Source: Novosphingobium endophyticum
GTDB taxonomy: Bacteria > Pseudomonadota > Alphaproteobacteria > Sphingomonadales > Sphingomonadaceae
DNA: 64,000 nucleotides
Direction of reading: 5' to 3'
NCBI RefSeq assembly: GCF_014640675.1
Contig: NZ_BMHK01000001.1
Location: 1 to 64,000 of the forward strand
The notes beneath the pieces were generated by a model. It did not search any database. It worked only from the letters and a program-made list of their open reading frames with translations, and was not told where the DNA came from. The translations under genes were made by a program, and so were the position numbers. This document shows, piece by piece, positions 33,879-43,095 of the stretch. Each line of letters begins with the position of its first letter. The stretch's first letter is position 1.

Positions 33879-36874
33879 GCGCCCTCCTCCGCCTCATGGC
33901 TGCCGAGCGTGGTGATCCACTCGTCGAGGCGCATCAACTGGTCGTAGTCGGCATAGCTCGCCAGTTCCGGATTAAGCCGGGCGGTGAAAGGCTCAGTGCC
34001 GAGGATCCACCTGTCGAGCGCGTCATCGAGGTAGCGTTCGGTCTCGGGCAGGAAATCCTGACGCATCAGCATTTTTTCGCGCCTTTTCTCCTCGTCGGTG
34101 ACCGGCTCCATGGCATAGCCGAATTCGTCGGTGCGCGGCTTCTTGGCCAGCGACCAGTACTCGAAGCCGCTCGCCCTGCCCTCGACGCCGCTGAAGCCGC
34201 CCGCTTCGGCGATCATGGCGATAAGGCCGAGCTGCAGCGCAAACCCCTCCTTCACCTGCAAGGGCTTGGGCGGGCCGCCGGTCTTGTAGTCAACGACGAC
34301 AAGCGAGCCGTCCGCCTTGCGGTCGATGCGATCGGCGCGGCCGTGAATGCGGATGTCGCGATGCCGCATGTCGCCCCAGGCCTCGACGGTGAGCACTTCG
34401 CGGCCTTCCGCCTTCTGCCGTGCGATCATCGCATCGAACGTATCGAACGCGGCGGAAAGGCGCGGCCACCACAGCGCGCGCATCAACGGATGCGCGTTCT
34501 CCTCGTCAAGCACCTGCTCGGCAATCGCGCGAAGCCCGCCTTCCGGATCGCCCGCCTTGTGCCAGAGTTCGAGAATCCGGTGCGCGATCTCGCCCTTCCA
34601 TGCCGCGCTCGGTTCCGCGTCGAGGGCATCGATGCGGCGCAGATGTAGGATGGAGCCGGCGTAGAACTGGTAGGGATCGCCGCGCAGACGATCGAGCCCG
34701 GTGACCGGGATGTCGACCTTGCGCTGCGCGGCATCGGGCATCGGCCTGGGCCGAGGATGCGGAAGGACCGGCGCGGCGTCGTCAAGCAGACGCGCGAGGC
34801 GCACGGCCTCGCTTTCGACATGCCGCGCCGCCTGATCGCCGAGCATCGCCTTGACGCGCAGCACGAAGCGCGAAGGGATCACCGGGCCACCCTCGTCGCG
34901 CAAGGTCCAGCTCAGGACGACTTCGGGCGCGCCCAGCGCCGCGGCGAGATCATGCGCGGAAAGACCGATGCGGAAGTCGTCGCCGGGCACGCCCAGCGCG
35001 CGCAGCATGGCCGGGGGCAGCAGCGAATCCTGCGCCGGCGACGCGGGCCAGACGCCTTCGACAAGCCCGCCGCAGATGACGAGGTCGGCACGGCTCATGC
35101 GCGCTTCGAGCAGGCCATAGATCGCGACGCGGGGATGCCCGCCCCACGGCGGACGGACGGCCACGCGGTCCATCGCGTCGCGCAGCACGGCGTGGAGTTC
35201 ACGCGGGTCGAGCAGCGCCCCCGCCGCTCCCGCCGCCGCGCGCAGATCCTCAACGAAAGCGCTGAGCGAACGGCCGTCAGGCCCGCTCCACAGCCGCTCG
35301 CCGCAAAGCGCTTGGGCAACATCGGCGAAAGCGCCGAGCAGATGATCGAGCGGCTCGGCCTCGCCAAAGGCGAACAGGGGCGCCAGCATGGCTTCGGCTT
35401 CGCGCCACCAGTCCCCCACCTTCGCCTCGTCGGCCACGGCCGCGATCGAGGCAAGCCCGGCACCGGGACGGGGACCGCGCAAGGCAAGATCGAGCCAGCG
35501 CGCATTCTCCAGCCAGCGCGCGCGCCCCTCCCCCGCCCCGGCAAGGGGATGGGTCAGCAGCGCGATCAGCGGCACCGGCGCGGCCCGCTCCGCTACCACT
35601 TCCGCCAGCAGCAGAAGGAGGCGGCCGGCGGCGGTCTGCGTCAGGGGGCGCCCCGCGGTATCGTCCGCGGCGATGCCCCAGCGCCCGAGATGGGCGATGA
35701 CCCGTGCGGCGAGCCCGCGATCCGGGGTGATCAGCGCGGCGCGGCGTTCGGGCGTTTCCAGCGCCTCGCGGATAAGAATCGCGATCGCCTGCGCTTGCTC
35801 GCCGGGATGGGCGCTTTCCATCAGGCGCACGCCGGAAAGGCGCCGTTTCTCTGCGGGCAGATCGACCCAGCCCGTCGATGCCCGTGGCGGCAGGAACAGG
35901 TTCGAAATAACCCTGCTGCGCTCGGGCGGCGCGGCGCCCACGCCGGACCGGTGCCAGGGCTGCACTTCCGTACGCGCGATGCCCATGCGGTTGAGCAGCA
36001 GCTTGAGGTGATATTGCGGATGCGTGACAGCATCGTCGCGGCCGAACGGCGGATCGTCCGGTTCGACCGGCTTGCCGGCGGTTCCCAGCTCATCCCAGAC
36101 CTGCGCGTCGAGCGCGAGATCGAGGTCGGGAAGGATCACGCTTCCACCGGGCATTTCGCTGACGACGCGCAGCAACTCGGCCAGCGCCGGGGACGCGCTG
36201 GTAACCCCGGCAGCAACGACGGGATGTTGCGGCGGAGCTTGGCGCCAGCGCCGCGCGGCGTGCTCGAACAGGCGATTGCGGCGTTCCGGCGCGTCGATTT
36301 GCTCACGTCCGGCAAGTTCGGCGATCCAGTACTGCTGCACTTTCAGGAAAGTGCGCGTGTTGTCGGTCCAATGGCTCGCCAGATCGCCGACAATGCCGAT
36401 CACACGCTCGGACATGAGATCGATGGGCGCGATCCCCTCGACCAGCAGGCGATCCATCGTGCGCCCCACTTCCCAGGCGCGGCGAAGCAGCGCCGCGCCC
36501 TTGCCGGCCCCCTCGCCTTCGACCTCGCGCAGGTAATGGGCCAGACGCAACCAGCGGCGCGCCGGATCGGCGGCCGGCGGGATGTCGGCGGCGCCCAGCG
36601 GATCGAGCAGCGGCCCCAGCGTCTCGTCGAGATCGAGATCGCCCACCACCGCCATGCGCGGCAGCAGCATGCCGGGTCTCTCGCTTCCGCCCGAATGGCG
36701 CACGAAGGCCTCGGTCACGGTGCGCACCGCGCGGCGGCTCGGCAGCAGCAGCGTCAGGCGGGCAAGGCCAAGGTCGCCTTCGGAATAGCGCGGCACCAGC
36801 CCCGCAACGAGAGCATCGGCGAAACCGCGATGGGCAGCAATCGAGTAGACGCGGGGACCGGCCCTTTCAGGCAC
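33875..36874 (-). CDS. addB: AddB, double-strand-break repair protein
   Basis: The start is placed at GTG 36874, giving a 999-residue protein beginning VPERAGPRVYSIAAHRGFAD, the normal AddB N-terminus. The frame is open further upstream but only through murU. The first half is an inactivated helicase-like domain (RLTLLLPSRRAVRTVTEAF). The C-terminus holds the PD-(D/E)XK nuclease with SLVVVDYKTGGPP and QLGLIAMIAEA. I see no Cys cluster around that domain, so the iron-sulfur cluster of Bacillus AddB is probably absent, as is usual in alphaproteobacteria. It forms a heterodimer with AddA, which overlaps it by four bases. Confidence 0.94.
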   Translation of the reverse strand: MPERAGPRVYSIAAHRGFADALVAGLVPRYSEGDLGLARLTLLLPSRRAVRTVTEAFVRHSGGSERPGMLLPRMAVVGDLDLDETLGPLLDPLGAADIPPAADPARRWLRLAHYLREVEGEGAGKGAALLRRAWEVGRTMDRLLVEGIAPIDLMSERVIGIVGDLASHWTDNTRTFLKVQQYWIAELAGREQIDAPERRNRLFEHAARRWRQAPPQHPVVAAGVTSASPALAELLRVVSEMPGGSVILPDLDLALDAQVWDELGTAGKPVEPDDPPFGRDDAVTHPQYHLKLLLNRMGIARTEVQPWHRSGVGAAPPERSRVISNLFLPPRASTGWVDLPAEKRRLSGVRLMESAHPGEQAQAIAILIREALETPERRAALITPDRGLAARVIAHLGRWGIAADDTAGRPLTQTAAGRLLLLLAEVVAERAAPVPLIALLTHPLAGAGEGRARWLENARWLDLALRGPRPGAGLASIAAVADEAKVGDWWREAEAMLAPLFAFGEAEPLDHLLGAFADVAQALCGERLWSGPDGRSLSAFVEDLRAAAGAAGALLDPRELHAVLRDAMDRVAVRPPWGGHPRVAIYGLLEARMSRADLVICGGLVEGVWPASPAQDSLLPPAMLRALGVPGDDFRIGLSAHDLAAALGAPEVVLSWTLRDEGGPVIPSRFVLRVKAMLGDQAARHVESEAVRLARLLDDAAPVLPHPRPRPMPDAAQRKVDIPVTGLDRLRGDPYQFYAGSILHLRRIDALDAEPSAAWKGEIAHRILELWHKAGDPEGGLRAIAEQVLDEENAHPLMRALWWPRLSAAFDTFDAMIARQKAEGREVLTVEAWGDMRHRDIRIHGRADRIDRKADGSLVVVDYKTGGPPKPLQVKEGFALQLGLIAMIAEAGGFSGVEGRASGFEYWSLAKKPRTDEFGYAMEPVTDEEKRREKMLMRQDFLPETERYLDDALDRWILGTEPFTARLNPELASYADYDQLMRLDEWITTLGSHEAEEGA

Positions 36875-37592
36875 GGGGCAACCATGCCTCGGTCGGCCTG
36901 ATCGCGCCCGGTTCGCCGACCTCGAACCACAGGCCGGTATGCGAAATGCCGTAGAGCCGGCCTTCCTCAATCGCGCGCGTCCACAGCAGGTTGGTCGAGA
37001 ACGGGCCTTCGGGCGCATCGCGCAGCAGACGGTGCGAGACGATCTGGATGCCGGAAAAAATGAACGGCGCCACGCGGCCCGGCTGGCGGCGGCTGACCTT
37101 ACCCAGCGGGTCGAGATGGAAATCGCCGTCGCCGCGATAGTTGAGCGCGCGCGGATGCGGGACCATGAGCAGGAGCGCGTCCATCGCTTGAGCATCCCAA
37201 GCCCGGGAAAGTTCGGCGAAGACGTCGTTCGGCCCGTCGAGCCAGATGTTGTCGCTGTTCAGGCAGAAGAACGGATCGGGCAGCTGCGGCGCGGCCCTGA
37301 CCATGCCGCCGCCCGTTTCGAGCAGAAGTTCGCGCTCGTCCGAGATCGAGACCGTCGGCCCGTTCCGGCGCACCTTCAGGTGCCCTTCGAGCGCATCGGC
37401 GAGGTAGTGGACATTGACCACGGCCTTCGCCACCCCCGCGTTGTCGAGCTTGTCCAGGGCATGGTCGATCAGTGCCTTGCCGGCAACGCGAATGAGCGGC
37501 TTGGGCTGACTGGCGGTGAGCGGGCGCATGCGCTTGCCCAGCCCCGCGGCCAGCACCAGCGCGGTGTCGCTGACGAGAGGCTTCGTGCTCAT
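36867..37592 (-). CDS. murU: N-acetylmuramate-1-phosphate uridylyltransferase
   Basis: A 241-residue nucleotidyltransferase beginning MSTKPLVSDTALVLAAGLGKRM. ALVLAAGLGKRMRPLT is the nucleotide-binding signature and KPLIRVAGKALIDHAL continues the family pattern. FFCLNSDNIWLDG has the Asp that binds metal, and the C-terminus contains FEVGEPGAI. It is a single-domain enzyme without the acyltransferase region of GlmU. Directly upstream is an AmgK-like kinase overlapping by four bases. Together they form the AmgK-MurU shortcut that turns MurNAc into UDP-MurNAc during cell-wall recycling, bypassing MurA. Its stop lies within the first codons of addB. Confidence 0.88.
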   Translation of the reverse strand: MSTKPLVSDTALVLAAGLGKRMRPLTASQPKPLIRVAGKALIDHALDKLDNAGVAKAVVNVHYLADALEGHLKVRRNGPTVSISDERELLLETGGGMVRAAPQLPDPFFCLNSDNIWLDGPNDVFAELSRAWDAQAMDALLLMVPHPRALNYRGDGDFHLDPLGKVSRRQPGRVAPFIFSGIQIVSHRLLRDAPEGPFSTNLLWTRAIEEGRLYGISHTGLWFEVGEPGAIRPTEAWLPRA

Positions 37593-38587
37593 ACCTCGAA
37601 CGTGCCTCCGCCCGTGTCGCGCAGTTCGGCCGGTATGTTCACATCGAACCACTGCGCCACCGGAGCAAGCGCCGGGTGCGCCAGATCGCGTTCCAACAGC
37701 CCCCATACGCGCGGGATCAGATCGAGGTAGCGCGGCTTGCCGTCGCGCTTCCACAGGCGCACGAAGATGCCGACGATCTTGGTGTTCCGCTGCGCGCCCA
37801 GCCTGGCATAATCGGCCAGGAACGTCTCGGCGTCGGTGCCGGTCGCGCGGATGTAGCGGTCGAACATCTCCGCCTCCAGCTCGGGCGAGACGTCGCGCCG
37901 CGCGTCCTGCAGCAGCGAGACGAGATCGTAGGCCGGGTGACCGACCAGCGCGTCCTGAAAGTCGAGCAGGCCCTGCTTCTCAAGCGCGCCCAGCAGCATG
38001 ATGTTTTCCGCGTGATAGTCCCGCAGCACGGTGACGCCGGGCCGCTGGCGCGGCAGCAGTTCGCCCAGCACGCTCTCCCATGCGGCAACGAAGCCGGGCA
38101 CGTCGACATAGAGTTTCCGGGCCGTGCAATACCAGTCGACGAACAGCCGCGCCTCGCGCTGGTACTCGCTCATTGTGTAATCGAGGAACGGCCCCGGCGG
38201 CAGTTCGTGCAGATGCACCAGAGCGTCGACTGCGCCCTTGTAGGTGGCTTCCTCATCGTCCGGCCACTGGTCGAGATAATCGCGCATGCGCGCTTCGCCG
38301 AAATCCTCGATCAGGACGAGGCCGTGTTCGGCCCGCTCGGCGATGATGCGCGGCGCGCGCATGCCATTGGCATCAAGCCAGCGGGCGGCGCGCAGGAACG
38401 GGCCGGGATCCTCGTTCGGCGGCGGCGCGTCCATCAGCATCGCGGTCCTGTCACCCCTGCGGATGCGGAAATAGCGGCGGAATGAGGCGTCGCCGGGAAG
38501 CGGATCGACCCGCGCGCCCGCCCAGCCGGCAGCTTCGAGAAAGGAATCTAGCCCGGAAGGCAGGGTCGTGCTGGTATCCGTCATCAT
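37589..38587 (-). CDS. amgK: Anomeric MurNAc/GlcNAc kinase
   Basis: A 332-residue protein kinase-like (APH-family) sugar kinase. After GDASFRRYFRIRRGDRTAMLMDAPP (nucleotide-binding loop and Lys region), the catalytic loop reads VTVLRDYHAENIML and the metal-binding segment is LLDFQDALVGHPAYDL. Those signatures are typical of the AmgK group formerly annotated as aminoglycoside phosphotransferase. It phosphorylates MurNAc at C1, providing the substrate of MurU encoded next. The start lies within the tsaE stop (ATGATG), and the end overlaps the murU start by four bases. The first or second ATG (38587 or 38584) could be used. Confidence 0.9.
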   Translation of the reverse strand: MMTDTSTTLPSGLDSFLEAAGWAGARVDPLPGDASFRRYFRIRRGDRTAMLMDAPPPNEDPGPFLRAARWLDANGMRAPRIIAERAEHGLVLIEDFGEARMRDYLDQWPDDEEATYKGAVDALVHLHELPPGPFLDYTMSEYQREARLFVDWYCTARKLYVDVPGFVAAWESVLGELLPRQRPGVTVLRDYHAENIMLLGALEKQGLLDFQDALVGHPAYDLVSLLQDARRDVSPELEAEMFDRYIRATGTDAETFLADYARLGAQRNTKIVGIFVRLWKRDGKPRYLDLIPRVWGLLERDLAHPALAPVAQWFDVNIPAELRDTGGGTFEV

Positions 38588-39027
38588 GGCATTCGCCCTA
38601 GCCAATCCGCCCCCGCCTCGACAATGGCGATCCGCCCTTCGCCCGCAATTTCCAGCCTGATAGAGAGGCAGCTCGGCTCATGCGCGAAGCCGCCGGCGTG
38701 ATCGGGCCATTCGGCCAGCATCGCCGCGCCTTCGCGGTAGTCGTCGAGGCCGATCTCCTCAGCTTCGGAAGGGTGCGCCAGGCGGTAGAAATCCGCATGG
38801 ACCAGCGGCAGGCGCACGGCGGGCGGATCGTAGCACTCCACGATCGCGAAGCTGGGCGACGGGACTTCTCCCTTGTGCCCGAGCGCGGCGATCACCGCGC
38901 GCGCAAGCGTTGTCTTGCCCGCGCCGAGTCCGCCTTCCAGTGCGACGACATCGCCCGCGCGCAGCTTTTCGGCAATCGCCGCCCCGAAACGGTCCATCGC
39001 GGCAAGATCGGGAAGCGCGACCTTCAC
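38584..39027 (-). CDS. tsaE: tRNA threonylcarbamoyladenosine biosynthesis ATPase TsaE
   Basis: A 147-residue ATPase of the TsaE (YjeE) family. The Walker A motif is ALEGGLGAGKTTLARAVI. Further family blocks are SPSFAIVECY, HADFYRLAHPSEAEEIGLDDY and AMLAEWPDHAG, which covers the catalytic and Trp-containing segment. With TsaB and TsaD it makes the t6A37 modification of ANN-decoding tRNAs. It overlaps divL by four bases upstream and amgK downstream, so these genes are translationally coupled. The same neighbourhood is found in many alphaproteobacteria. Confidence 0.95.
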   Translation of the reverse strand: MKVALPDLAAMDRFGAAIAEKLRAGDVVALEGGLGAGKTTLARAVIAALGHKGEVPSPSFAIVECYDPPAVRLPLVHADFYRLAHPSEAEEIGLDDYREGAAMLAEWPDHAGGFAHEPSCLSIRLEIAGEGRIAIVEAGADWLGRMP

Positions 39028-41378
39028 GGCAGCTCCACGATGGCGCTGGTGCCCTTGCCCGGTTCGGATTCGAGGCGCAGCGTGCCGCCATGCGCCTCGA
39101 CGAGTTGCCGCGCCAGAGGCAGGCCCAGGCCCTGCCGGCGCTCGACGCTCTTGCCGTCGGCGCTGACTTTCATGCCGTCGAGCGCGCGGGTCAGGCTGCG
39201 GCTGTCGAGACCAACCCCGCTGTCCTGCACGAGAATCCGCGCGACGTCGCCATTGGCGGTCTTGCGGTGCGCGGCCTGCACCAGGATGTGCTGCCCGCGC
39301 TTCGAGGCGGCAATGGCGTTATCGACGAGATGGCCGATCGCCCGCGCCAGCCGCTTGCGGTCGCCCGTGATCGGGCGCAGCAGGCCCTTGGATTGCAGAT
39401 CGAGCACCAGCCCGGCCTTCTCGATACGCGGGGCGCGCTCTTCGACTAGGCCGCGCAGGAACGGCATGAGATCGATGTCGTCCTTCTTGAGCGGCAGCAT
39501 GCCCGCTTCGCTCTGCGAGAGGTCGAGCAGGCTTTCGATGTGCTCGCCCAGCTGGTCCACCGAGGCGAGGATGTCGGCAACGTATTCGCGCCCGCTCTCG
39601 CTCAGTTCGCCGCCCAGCCCGGCCTGAAGCAGCTCGGCAAACCCGCCGATGGAGGTGAGCGGCGTGCGCAGTTCATAGCTCATGTTCGCGAGGAAGCGCG
39701 TCTTGATCGCGTCGGCTTCCATCAGCGCGGCATTGCTTTCGCGCAGGGCGTCCTCGGCCTTCTGCGAATCGGTGATGTCGAGCACGGCAAGCAGGCCATT
39801 GCCGTCCGGCAGCGGCACGCCCGCAAATTCGAGCATTCGCCCATCGGCAAGCGCGATGCGCCCGCCCTTTTGCGTGCGATCGAGCGTGGCGGCGCGGACG
39901 ACATTACCGACCAGCTCGGCTTCGGCACCGCGCTTGAGGCGCGAGCCGATCTTCTTGAGCAGTTCCTCGACGTGCGGATGCGTATCGAGAAAATCGCTGT
40001 CGAGGCCCCAGTCGGCGGCGAAGCGGCGGTTCCACAGCTGCATGCGGCCATCGGGCGCGAAGACGGCGATCGACTCGAACAGGCTGTCAAAAGTCGCGGT
40101 GCGGGTACGCAGCAGCGTGTCGCGCACGGCCGAGAGGCGAAGCTGCTCGGTGCGATCCTCGGCCACCAGCAGCAGGCCGCCATCGGGCACGGGCTGGGCA
40201 ACGATGCGCAAGTGCGTGCCGTCAGCGAGCGACCACGCCTCCTCATGCGTGCCGCCCGAGGAGAACCATGCCGCCCTTTCCCGCCGCCAAGCCGGGAAGT
40301 CGCGCACTTCGGGCACTCTTCCCGCATCGCGCGCGGCGTCGAGCAGGCGTTCGAAGGCGGGCGGATCCTGCGCGGTCTTCGCCGCCAGCTTGAACAGGCG
40401 ATGGAATGGCTGGTTCGCGAACGTCAGGCGCTTCTTCGCGTCGAACTGGGCGACACCGGCGGAAAGCTGGTCCAGCATGGCGCGCTGGGCATCGCGGAAC
40501 GCCCGGAACGAGCGCGACATTTCCTCCAGATCCTCGATGTCCACGGCATAGCCGGCAACGCCGTCGCTGCCGAGCGGCAGGTCGCTGACACGCAAGGTGC
40601 GACGCTGGCCGTTGATCGTGGTCGAGACGATGCGTTCGATAGGCGCGCTCTTGTCGCGGGCCGCCTTGGCGACCTGCGCGGGGCTGACGCCCTCGACGGT
40701 CTCCACCAGTTCCGTTCCGGCGGCGACGACCGCCTCGGCGCTCTCCCCGCCCACCGCCGCGACGTAGGCCGAGTTCACCAGTTGCAGTTCGCCGTCGGGG
40801 CGGCGGAACCACATCGGCATCGGCGCCGCCTCGATCAGCGAGACGAGCGCGGTGAAGTCCCCCCTCGCCCGCGCAGCTTCCTCGCGCAGGCGGGCCAGTT
40901 CGCTCTGGCTGTCGCTGAAGTCGAAAACCCACACGAGCGCCGCGCCGCCAGGAGACACCTGCGGATCGGCAAGGTGCCCGCGCAAGGCAAGGCTGCGCGT
41001 CGAATTGCGGGGGGTGGCGACGAGGCGGAAGGGAGCGGCGCTCTTCTGGCAGCGGCGCACCGCCTCGTTCAGTTCCGCCAGCTTCTCGGCGGGAAGACCG
41101 CGCTCCCCGGTATCCAGCTCGGAAAGGTATTGCGGCACGGCATCGAGGCCGAGCCACTGCGCCAGCCGCGCGCTTGCCTCGATCCGCCCGTCCGAGCGCA
41201 CGAGCAACGGCAGCGCGGGCGATTCCTCCACCATGCGGGCAAGGCGCCGGGCGGAGCGCAGCGCGCCTTCGGCCCGCTTCTGACGCGCCCGCGCCGAAAG
41301 GATCGCCCAGGCCGCCCCCACCGTCCACGCGGCGAGCAGCAGTCCGATCAGCAGTGTCACCAGGCGCTCATGATCCAT
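39024..41378 (-). CDS. divL: DivL-like cell-cycle histidine-kinase homologue with Tyr in the H-box
   Basis: A 784-residue PAS-containing sensor-kinase homologue. An N-terminal membrane segment (LVTLLIGLLLAAWTVGAAWAI) is followed by several PAS-like domains, including LFESIAVFAPDGRM. The dimerisation helix reads FLANMSYELRTPLTS: Tyr568 (codon at 39675-39677) replaces the phospho-accepting His. The ATPase part keeps the N-box (AIGHLVDNAIAA), the G1 box (VQDSGVGLD) and the G2 box (GLGLPLARQL). That substitution and the length are the hallmark of Caulobacter DivL, which stimulates CckA by binding DivK rather than acting as an ordinary kinase. It heads the tsaE-amgK-murU-addBA string. The start is ATG 41378; TTG 41384 is an alternative. 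Confidence 0.9.
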   Translation of the reverse strand: MDHERLVTLLIGLLLAAWTVGAAWAILSARARQKRAEGALRSARRLARMVEESPALPLLVRSDGRIEASARLAQWLGLDAVPQYLSELDTGERGLPAEKLAELNEAVRRCQKSAAPFRLVATPRNSTRSLALRGHLADPQVSPGGAALVWVFDFSDSQSELARLREEAARARGDFTALVSLIEAAPMPMWFRRPDGELQLVNSAYVAAVGGESAEAVVAAGTELVETVEGVSPAQVAKAARDKSAPIERIVSTTINGQRRTLRVSDLPLGSDGVAGYAVDIEDLEEMSRSFRAFRDAQRAMLDQLSAGVAQFDAKKRLTFANQPFHRLFKLAAKTAQDPPAFERLLDAARDAGRVPEVRDFPAWRRERAAWFSSGGTHEEAWSLADGTHLRIVAQPVPDGGLLLVAEDRTEQLRLSAVRDTLLRTRTATFDSLFESIAVFAPDGRMQLWNRRFAADWGLDSDFLDTHPHVEELLKKIGSRLKRGAEAELVGNVVRAATLDRTQKGGRIALADGRMLEFAGVPLPDGNGLLAVLDITDSQKAEDALRESNAALMEADAIKTRFLANMSYELRTPLTSIGGFAELLQAGLGGELSESGREYVADILASVDQLGEHIESLLDLSQSEAGMLPLKKDDIDLMPFLRGLVEERAPRIEKAGLVLDLQSKGLLRPITGDRKRLARAIGHLVDNAIAASKRGQHILVQAAHRKTANGDVARILVQDSGVGLDSRSLTRALDGMKVSADGKSVERRQGLGLPLARQLVEAHGGTLRLESEPGKGTSAIVELP

Positions 41379-41476
41379 CGCCAACGGCTATGGTGTGCCG
41401 AACGCCGCATGACAATGGGAAGGTGCTGCGATGATGCCCAAATCCACCACGGAGTAGGTGGGGCCCGACAGAGCCG

Positions 41477-41543
41477 CCATCGTCATCCTGGCGAACGCCG
41501 GGCGACCGCTGCCGGTCCCGGATCAAGTCCGGGATGACGATGG
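41477..41543. repeat. REP-like imperfect palindrome downstream of ahcY
   Basis: CCATCGTCATCC at the left end mirrors GGATGACGATGG at the right end, and CCCGGATCAAGTCCGGG forms an inner hairpin. Such GTCATCCCGGACTTGATCCGGG-type elements are dispersed repeats in alphaproteobacterial genomes. It sits eight bases after the ahcY stop codon and may act as its terminator or as a transcript stabiliser. I found no second copy in the window. Bases 41385-41476 hold nothing else I recognise. Confidence 0.55.
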
Positions 41544-41551
41544 GTTTTGGC

Positions 41552-42973
41552 TCAGTACCGATAGTGCTCGGGCTTGAACGGCCCTTCCTGCGGCACGCCG
41601 ATATAATCCGCCTGTCGTTTGGACAGCTTCGTCAGCTTCACGCCCAGCTTTTCAAGATGCAGCGCGGCGACTTTTTCGTCGAGATGCTTGGGCAGCACGT
41701 AGACGCGGTTCTCGTAATCGTCCGACTTGGCGAAGAGTTCGATCTGCGCCAGCACCTGATTGGTGAAGCTCGACGACATGACGAAGCTCGGATGGCCGGT
41801 GGCGCAGCCCAAGTTCACGAGGCGGCCCTTGGCGAGCACGATGATCTGCTTGCCGTCCGGGAAGGTCACGAGGTCGGTACCCGGCTTCACTTCGTGCCAG
41901 TTGTAGTTGTCGAGCGCCGATATCTGGATCTCGGAATCGAAGTGACCGATGTTGCAGACGATGGCCTTGTCCTTCATCGCCTCCATGTGAGCACCGGTGA
42001 TTACGCCTTCGTTGCCAGTGGCGGTCACGAAGATGTCGCAGCGCCGCACGGCCTCTTCCATCGTCACCACCTCATAGCCTTCCATGGCGGCCTGCAGCGC
42101 GCAGATCGGGTCGATCTCGGTCACCATGACGCGGGCGCCGCCCTGGCGCAGCGAGGCGGCAGAGCCCTTGCCGACGTCGCCGAAACCGGCCACGCAGGCG
42201 ACCTTGCCGGCCAGCATCACGTCGGTCGCGCGCCGGATCGCGTCGACCAGCGATTCTCGGCAGCCGTAAAGGTTGTCGAACTTCGACTTGGTGACCGAAT
42301 CGTTCACGTTGATCGCCGGGAACGGCAGCTTGCCGTCCTTGGCGAGGTGGTAGAGGCGGTGGACGCCGGTGGTGGTCTCTTCCGAGACGCCCTTGATCGC
42401 GTTGACGGTGCGCGAGAGATAGCCCGGCTTCGCCTTAAGGAAGGCGTTCAGCGCGCGGACGAACTCGATCTCCTCGGCATTCGAAGGCTCGAACATCGGC
42501 TCGCCGGCCTCGACCCGCGCGCCCCAGAGGGCGAACATCGTGGCGTCGCCGCCGTCATCGAGGATCATGTTGGCGGTGAGGTCAGGATGACCCTCGCTCG
42601 ACCAGTCGAAGATGCGGCCGACATAGTCCCAGTAATCAGCAAGGTTCTCGCCCTTGATGGCGTAGACCGGGATGCCCTGCGCGGCGATGGCGGCAGCGGC
42701 ATGATCCTGGGTGGAGAAGATGTTGCAGGTGGCCCAGCGGACCTCGGCGCCGAGCGCAACCAGCGTCTCTATCAGCACCGCCGTCTGGATCGTCATGTGG
42801 AGCGATCCGGTGATGCGCGCGCCCTTGAGCGGCTTTGCTTCACCGAATTCCTCGCGCAGGGCCATCAGCCCCGGCATTTCGGTTTCGGCAATCGCGATCT
42901 CGGTGCGGCCATATTCGGCAAGGCCGATATCGGCGATGGCATAGTCGCGGTCGGCAATCTGGGCGGTGGCCAC
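41552..42973 (-). CDS. ahcY: Adenosylhomocysteinase (SAH hydrolase)
   Basis: The start is taken at GTG 42973, with CAGGAG nine bases upstream, giving 473 residues that begin [23 protein letters not shown] as in other AhcY proteins. An upstream in-frame ATG at 43012 would add 13 residues, and that extension contains the ribosome-binding site. Family blocks include [41 protein letters not shown], the NAD motif [15 protein letters not shown] and, at the C-terminus, [11 protein letters not shown]. It splits S-adenosylhomocysteine into homocysteine and adenosine, sustaining methylation reactions. A SahR-like palindrome lies about 100 bp upstream. Confidence 0.97.
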   Translation of the reverse strand: MATAQIADRDYAIADIGLAEYGRTEIAIAETEMPGLMALREEFGEAKPLKGARITGSLHMTIQTAVLIETLVALGAEVRWATCNIFSTQDHAAAAIAAQGIPVYAIKGENLADYWDYVGRIFDWSSEGHPDLTANMILDDGGDATMFALWGARVEAGEPMFEPSNAEEIEFVRALNAFLKAKPGYLSRTVNAIKGVSEETTTGVHRLYHLAKDGKLPFPAINVNDSVTKSKFDNLYGCRESLVDAIRRATDVMLAGKVACVAGFGDVGKGSAASLRQGGARVMVTEIDPICALQAAMEGYEVVTMEEAVRRCDIFVTATGNEGVITGAHMEAMKDKAIVCNIGHFDSEIQISALDNYNWHEVKPGTDLVTFPDGKQIIVLAKGRLVNLGCATGHPSFVMSSSFTNQVLAQIELFAKSDDYENRVYVLPKHLDEKVAALHLEKLGVKLTKLSKRQADYIGVPQEGPFKPEHYRY

Positions 42974-43075
42974 GGACACAAACTCCTGAAACGGTTGCAA
43001 AGGCGCCGCCATGCCCCGGCCAGAGGCGGGCGAACAGAATGCGGCGTACCTACCGTTTCAGACCGGCGGAAGCAA

Positions 43076-43095
43076 ATATAAAGATTTCTTTATAT
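43076..43095. promoter_or_regulatory. SahR-like operator upstream of ahcY
   Basis: ATATAAAGA and TCTTTATAT form a perfect inverted repeat with a TT centre, about 100 bp upstream of the ahcY start. It is the only AT-rich palindrome in this GC-rich gap. It resembles the ATAAAGATATCTTTAT-type site of the ArsR-family regulator SahR, which controls ahcY and methionine-cycle genes in proteobacteria. The regulator gene is not in the window. Confidence 0.55.

Noticed and set aside
34757..36901. 714-codon open frame antisense to addB
   Set aside because: Low-complexity Arg/Gly/Gln composition, no domain pattern, and AddB motifs on the other strand are clear.
36875..37195. AddB start further upstream at 37195
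   Set aside because: The extra 107 residues are Arg/Ser-rich antisense-like sequence within murU; GTG 36874 gives the normal AddB N-terminus.
39540..41537. 665-codon open frame antisense to divL
   Set aside because: Same antisense composition artefact; DivL features on the minus strand are decisive.
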